64,000 nt of DNA. It comes from Subtercola boreus (GTDB taxonomy: Bacteria; Actinomycetota; Actinomycetes; Actinomycetales; Microbacteriaceae). This document shows, piece by piece, positions 57,661-64,000 of the stretch. Below the pieces are notes generated by a model. The model saw only the letters and a list, made by a program, of their open reading frames with translations. It was not told the DNA's origin and made no database searches. The stretch covers positions 115,620 through 179,619 of the forward strand of contig NZ_NBXA01000014.1 of assembly GCF_003399625.1 (NCBI RefSeq), in the 5' to 3' direction. Position 1 is the stretch's first letter. Each line of letters starts with the position of its first letter. Made by a program: the position numbers and the translations under genes.

Positions 57661-58580
57661 CCCGCCACTTCCTCCGTGACGACGACCTCACCACCGCTGA
57701 GCAGGCCGAGATCCTCGATCTCGCCGCGGAACTGAAACGCGACCGATTCTCGGTGCGACCACTGGCCGGCCCGCAGACCGTCGCGGTGATCTTCGACAAG
57801 TCGTCGACGCGCACGCGGGTCTCCTTCGCCGTCGGAATCGCCGATCTCGGGGGCAGCCCGCTCATCATCAGCACGGCGAACAGCCAGCTGAGTGGCAAGG
57901 AGACAGCCTCCGACACCGCCAGGGTTCTCGAACGCCAGGTCGCAGCGATCGTCTGGCGCACCTACGCCCAGACCGGTCTCGAAGAGATGGCCCTCGGCAC
58001 GTCCGTGCCTGTCATCAATGCGCTCAGCGATGAGTTCCACCCCTGCCAGCTCCTCGCCGACCTGCTCACCATCCGCGAGCACCGGGGCGAACTGGCCGGG
58101 CTCACTGTCACCTTCCTCGGCGACGGAGCGAGCAACATGGGCCAGTCCTACCTGCTCGCCTGCGCGACGGCAGGAATGCACGTGCGGATCGCGGCGCCGG
58201 CGGAGTACGCGCCAGGCGCCCAGGTGGTTCTGAATGCCCAGGCCATCGCGAGCCGCACCGGAGGATCGGCGACGATCTTCACCGATCCCGTCGAAGCGGT
58301 GTCGGGCGTCGACATCGTCGTCACTGACACCTGGGTGTCGATGGGCAAAGAAGATGAGAAGGCCGCCCGGGTGAAGACCTTCGGCGGCTACCAGGTCGAC
58401 AGCGAGCTGATGGCCCACGCCAAGAGCGACGCCCTCTTCCTGCACTGTCTCCCTGCCGACCGTGGCTACGAGGTGAGCGCCGACGTGATCGACGGCCCGC
58501 AGAGTGTCATCTGGGACGAGGCGGAGAACCGCCTGCACGCCCAGAAGGCCCTCCTCGTCTGGCTGCTGCGCCAGCCGTAG
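57657..58580 (+). CDS. argF: Ornithine carbamoyltransferase
   Basis: Makes citrulline from ornithine and carbamoyl phosphate; 307 residues. The carbamoyl-phosphate loop SSTRTRVSF and the ornithine loops including LHCLPADRG are present. DTWVSMGKEDE matches the OTC SMG motif. It is the last gene of the overlapping argCJBDF run. No argR follows. Confidence 0.96.
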   Translation: MTRHFLRDDDLTTAEQAEILDLAAELKRDRFSVRPLAGPQTVAVIFDKSSTRTRVSFAVGIADLGGSPLIISTANSQLSGKETASDTARVLERQVAAIVWRTYAQTGLEEMALGTSVPVINALSDEFHPCQLLADLLTIREHRGELAGLTVTFLGDGASNMGQSYLLACATAGMHVRIAAPAEYAPGAQVVLNAQAIASRTGGSATIFTDPVEAVSGVDIVVTDTWVSMGKEDEKAARVKTFGGYQVDSELMAHAKSDALFLHCLPADRGYEVSADVIDGPQSVIWDEAENRLHAQKALLVWLLRQP

Positions 58581-58597
58581 CAGCCACGCAGTACCGC

Positions 58598-58616
58598 GCG
58601 GGCCGGGAGGCCCCGC
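58598..58616 (+). terminator. Hairpin after argF
   Basis: GCGGGCC - GGGA - GGCCCCGC, one bulge, no T tract. It lies just before the argG -10 element. Confidence 0.45.
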
Positions 58617-58620
58617 ACTC

Positions 58621-58626
58621 TAAGCT
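58621..58626 (+). promoter_or_regulatory. -10 element upstream of argG
   Basis: TAAGCT, 30 bases before the GTG at 58657. The predicted leader of about 23 bases contains an AAGGGAG Shine-Dalgarno, unlike the leaderless promoters in this window. Confidence 0.45.
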
Positions 58627-58656
58627 TGAAGTTCAGAACACCATAAGGGAGTAAAA

Positions 58657-61593
<2,937 letters not shown>

Positions 61594-61613
61594 CAGATCA
61601 GGCGAACCCGACG

Positions 61614-62273
61614 ATGCCGGGTCACACCGCGAAGCTGCCGGGCGAACCTCTCCGTGGCCCGGACCGAACGTGGTTCTCACGCCCGGCGGTCGAAATCGCG
61701 CCCCAGCTGCTCGGCGGCATCCTGAGTCGCACCTCACCGGAGGGCCGAGTGTCGGTCCGCATCACCGAGGTCGAGGCCTATCTCGGCGTGGGGGAGGATC
61801 CCGGATCGCACTCCTTCCGAGGCAGGACCGCCTCGAACGCGGCCATGTTCGGCGAACCCCTGCACCTGTACACGTACTTCACCTACGGCATGCACACCTG
61901 TGCCAACATCGTCTGTTCGCCGGAGGGGTCGGCGAGTGGTGTGCTCATCCGTGCCGGCGAGATCGTCGAGGGCGCCGAGCTCGCAGGGCACCGCCGCGGA
62001 TCGTCCGTGAAACAGCGCGACCTCGCTCGCGGCCCGGCCCGACTGGTGGTCGCTCTCGGCATCCCGCTCGCCGATGGGGGTGCCGACCTCACCGCGTCGC
62101 CGTATGAGCTTCGGATGCCCGTGCATCCGGTCGCCGTCGAGACCGGCCCGCGCACGGGTCTCGGTGGTCCCGGCGGAACACCCGAGTATCCGTGGCGCTT
62201 CTGGATCCCGGGCGACTCGACCGTCTCGCCCTACAAACGTCACCCCAGGTTGCCCGCCATCGATCTTCCCTGA
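61614..62273 (+). CDS. DNA-3-methyladenine glycosylase (AAG/Mpg family)
   Basis: Base-excision glycosylase for alkylated purines, 219 residues. AAG-family motifs are RITEVEAYLGVGEDPGSHSFRGRT, the YFTYGMHTCANIVC segment and SGVLIRAGEI, with the ARGPARLV stretch. The frame is open upstream to 61479, but ATG 61614 is the first start after the small membrane gene. tyrS follows. Confidence 0.88.
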   Translation: MPGHTAKLPGEPLRGPDRTWFSRPAVEIAPQLLGGILSRTSPEGRVSVRITEVEAYLGVGEDPGSHSFRGRTASNAAMFGEPLHLYTYFTYGMHTCANIVCSPEGSASGVLIRAGEIVEGAELAGHRRGSSVKQRDLARGPARLVVALGIPLADGGADLTASPYELRMPVHPVAVETGPRTGLGGPGGTPEYPWRFWIPGDSTVSPYKRHPRLPAIDLP

Positions 62274-62279
62274 CGGAGG

Positions 62280-62285
62280 TACTCT
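62280..62285 (+). promoter_or_regulatory. -10 element of a predicted leaderless tyrS transcript
   Basis: TACTCT ends 7 bases before the GTG at 62293. GGAGGG lies immediately before the GTG, too close to act as a Shine-Dalgarno. Confidence 0.55.
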
Positions 62286-62292
62286 GGAGGGC

Positions 62293-63600
62293 GTGTCTTC
62301 CCCTGTGCCTGTAGCGCTCTCCGACCAGAACAACGATCCGACCTTCGACTCCGTGTGGGACGAACTTCTGTGGCGGGGCCTGGTGCACGTCTCGACGGAT
62401 GCGTCCGAACTGCGGGACCTCCTGGCAGGAGACCCGATCACCTTCTACTGCGGATTCGATCCGACCGCTCCGAGCCTGCATCTGGGCAACCTCGTACAGC
62501 TGTTGCTGATGCGCCGACTCCAGCTGGCCGGGCATCACCCACTCGCGCTGGTGGGTGGCTCGACCGGCCTGATCGGTGATCCGCGGCCCACCGCCGAGCG
62601 AACACTGACCGCGCGCGAGACCGTGGCCGAATGGGTCGGGTACCTGCAGGCGCAGATCTCCCGGTTCCTGAGCTTCGAGGGTGACAACCAGGCGCTCCTC
62701 GTCAACAACCTCGACTGGACCGCGCCGCTCAGCGCCATCGACTTCCTCCGGGACATCGGCAAGTACTTCCGGGTCGGAACGATGTTGAAGAAAGATGCGG
62801 TGAGCGCGCGGTTGAACTCCGATGCGGGCATCAGCTATACCGAGTTCAGCTACCAGATCCTGCAGGGTCTCGACTACCTCGAGCTCTACCGCACCCACGG
62901 GTGTGTGCTCCAGACCGGGGGCAGCGACCAGTGGGGCAATCTCACGAGTGGCACCGACCTGATCCGGCGGGCGGAACAGACCTCTGTGCACGCGATCGGA
63001 ACACCCCTGATCACCAACTCCGACGGCACGAAGTTCGGCAAGAGCGAGGGTAATGCTGTCTGGTTGGATGACCGGCTCACCTCGCCCTACGCCTTCTACC
63101 AGTTCTGGCTGAACACCGACGACGCCGATGTCATCGACCGTCTCAAGATCTTCACGTTCCTGAGTCGTGCCGAGCTCGATCGGCTTGCCGCCCGGGTGGC
63201 TGACGAACCCTTCCGGCGGGAGGCGCAGCGGACGCTCGCGCAGGAGGTCACTTCTCTGGTGCACGGCCGAGCCGCAACGGATGCCGCTGTCGCGGCCGCG
63301 GCGGCACTGTTCGGTAACGGCGATCTCGCGGATCTCGACGAGGGCACGCTCCGTCAGGCTCTGGGGGAGTTGACGACAGTGACGCTCTCCGGAAGTACCC
63401 CTGTGCTCCAGGCGCTGGTCGAGAGTGGACTCTGTTCATCGGTCGGTGAAGCTCGCCGAGCGATGGTCCAGGGCGGGGTGTACGCCAACAATGCGAAGGT
63501 GACCGATGATTCCCGAACGGTGGAATCCCTCGCGCTGGCCGGCGGGATCGTTGTGCTCCGCCGCGGAAAGAAGACGGCGGCCGGCATCCTGATCGTCTAG
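62293..63600 (+). CDS. tyrS: Tyrosyl-tRNA synthetase
   Basis: Class I synthetase, 435 residues. The HIGH motif appears as HLGN (FDPTAPSLHLGNLVQL) and KMSKS as KFGKS, both normal for TyrRS. A C-terminal S4 RNA-binding domain (about 370-432) ends the protein. The open frame extends into the glycosylase gene, so GTG 62293 is chosen. The rRNA operon leader follows. Confidence 0.96.
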   Translation: MSSPVPVALSDQNNDPTFDSVWDELLWRGLVHVSTDASELRDLLAGDPITFYCGFDPTAPSLHLGNLVQLLLMRRLQLAGHHPLALVGGSTGLIGDPRPTAERTLTARETVAEWVGYLQAQISRFLSFEGDNQALLVNNLDWTAPLSAIDFLRDIGKYFRVGTMLKKDAVSARLNSDAGISYTEFSYQILQGLDYLELYRTHGCVLQTGGSDQWGNLTSGTDLIRRAEQTSVHAIGTPLITNSDGTKFGKSEGNAVWLDDRLTSPYAFYQFWLNTDDADVIDRLKIFTFLSRAELDRLAARVADEPFRREAQRTLAQEVTSLVHGRAATDAAVAAAAALFGNGDLADLDEGTLRQALGELTTVTLSGSTPVLQALVESGLCSSVGEARRAMVQGGVYANNAKVTDDSRTVESLALAGGIVVLRRGKKTAAGILIV

Positions 63601-63790
63601 TTCCGCATGATTCCGGGGCGACACGCCCGAGAAACAGCAGAGATTTGCCAGACGGGAAACATGCCCGTAATGTTCTTTCTTGTCACCCCAAAGGTTCGGA
63701 AAGCGGAAGAGCTTACCGGCCTCAAGCGGGGCCATCCCCAGCAGTGAAAACCTCGAAGTGAAACGGATTCGTCCGGTTCGGTTCCTGAGT
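63601..63790 (+). other. tyrS-rrn intergenic region
   Basis: No gene seen. It holds two small hairpins: GGGCG-ACA-CGCCC (63616-63628) and ACGGG-7 bases-CCCGT (63652-63668) followed by a T-rich run, a plausible tyrS terminator. Minus-strand open frames here (to 63917) look like chance. Confidence 0.4.
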
Positions 63791-63823
63791 TTGGGCACAG
63801 CTGGTCGGATGTAGATATATAGT
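63791..63823 (+). promoter_or_regulatory. rRNA operon promoter
   Basis: TTGGGC at 63791-63796 with an AT-rich -10 region GTAGATATATAGT (63811-63823). The exact -10 hexamer is ambiguous (TAGATA, TATATA or TATAGT). The position before a pre-16S leader supports an rrn promoter. Confidence 0.6.
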
Positions 63824-63829
63824 AGTCGA

Positions 63830-64000
63830 GTTGCCTGTTCCGGTCTCTGTCGTCAAGACAGACCAGCTGGGGCGGAGCGTCCGATCTTTGAGAACTCAAC
63901 AGCGTGCACATTGTCAAATGCCAAATCCCCGTGGCACCTTTTTGGTGTCCGGGTTCCTTTGGGAAATTGAAATTAGTAGGCCCTTCTTTGGGAGGGTTTA
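63830..64000 (+). ncRNA. Pre-16S rRNA leader (5' external spacer), incomplete
   Basis: Contains CTTTGAGAACTCAACAGCGTG (about 63885-63905), a sequence typical of actinobacterial pre-16S leaders. A hairpin GGTCT..TGTC/GACAGACC (around 63842-63864) and a GGCACC-TTTTT-GGTGTC hairpin (63932-63949) are also present. The mature 16S gene does not begin before 64000. Processing stems probably pair with sequence past the window. Confidence 0.7.

Noticed and set aside
63597..63917. Minus-strand open frames near the rRNA leader
   Set aside because: No Shine-Dalgarno or family match, and they cover the rrn promoter.

Overview
The window is chromosomal DNA of a high-GC actinobacterium, most likely a Microbacteriaceae member. 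This is inferred from gene content and order, not from a database search. Supporting signs are the hrcA-dnaJ-rsmE-HIT-phoH-ybeY-era order, clgR and DUF3046 just upstream of recA-recX, a PriA-type HisA, the gluABCD transporter, frequent GTG starts and many promoters placed so that mRNAs would start at or next to the start codon. Nearly all of it is conserved housekeeping sequence; accessory DNA is scarce.

Layout. 1-3.8 kb: 3' part of comEC (cut by the window edge) and holA. 3.9-6.5 kb: rpsT (-), an aminotransferase (+), a long perfect palindrome, an SDR-type gene (-). 6.7-11.4 kb: lepA, a DUF1990 gene, hemW, then two DUF4870 membrane genes (-). 11.5-18.7 kb: CIRCE-controlled hrcA with dnaJ, rsmE, then HIT-phoH-ybeY-CBS/CorC-era. 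18.7-21.4 kb: dapA and rnj. 21.7-23.3 kb: three small secreted proteins of one unrecognised family. 23.4-36.2 kb: ftsK, pgsA, cinA-type amidohydrolase, clgR, DUF3046, recA, recX, miaB, miaA, dapF, a methyltransferase (-), hflX. 36.4-37.7 kb: lexA (-) divergent from a LysM protein, with SOS-box-like sites between. 37.8-41.8 kb: hisC, hisB, hisH, priA, sseB. 41.9-43.7 kb (-): an FeS-type photolyase and a DUF1844 gene. 43.8-46.1 kb: infC (with an ATC start) behind a long leader, rpmI, rplT, trmH-like. 46.3-49.5 kb: gluABCD-like importer. 49.5-53.1 kb: pheST. 53.2-61.4 kb: argCJBDF-GH without argR. 61.4-63.6 kb: small membrane protein, 3-methyladenine glycosylase, tyrS. 63.6-64 kb: promoter and leader of an rRNA operon whose 16S gene lies beyond the window. 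I saw no tRNA genes, CRISPR arrays, transposases or prophage genes.

Themes. The SOS regulon is clustered (recA-recX, lexA, a LysM division-inhibitor candidate). Translation and RNA functions dominate (lepA, rsmE, ybeY, era, rnj, miaAB, hflX, infC-rpmI-rplT, pheST, tyrS). Most of arginine biosynthesis and part of histidine and lysine biosynthesis are present.

The most novel-looking content is the secreted-protein trio between rnj and ftsK. Its members share two cysteines and a C-terminal TGGL, and a bipartite motif is repeated upstream of two of its transcription units. Also notable are short tandem repeats that start on or near stop codons, two large intergenic palindromes, and a terminator-like hairpin inside the trmH-like coding sequence.
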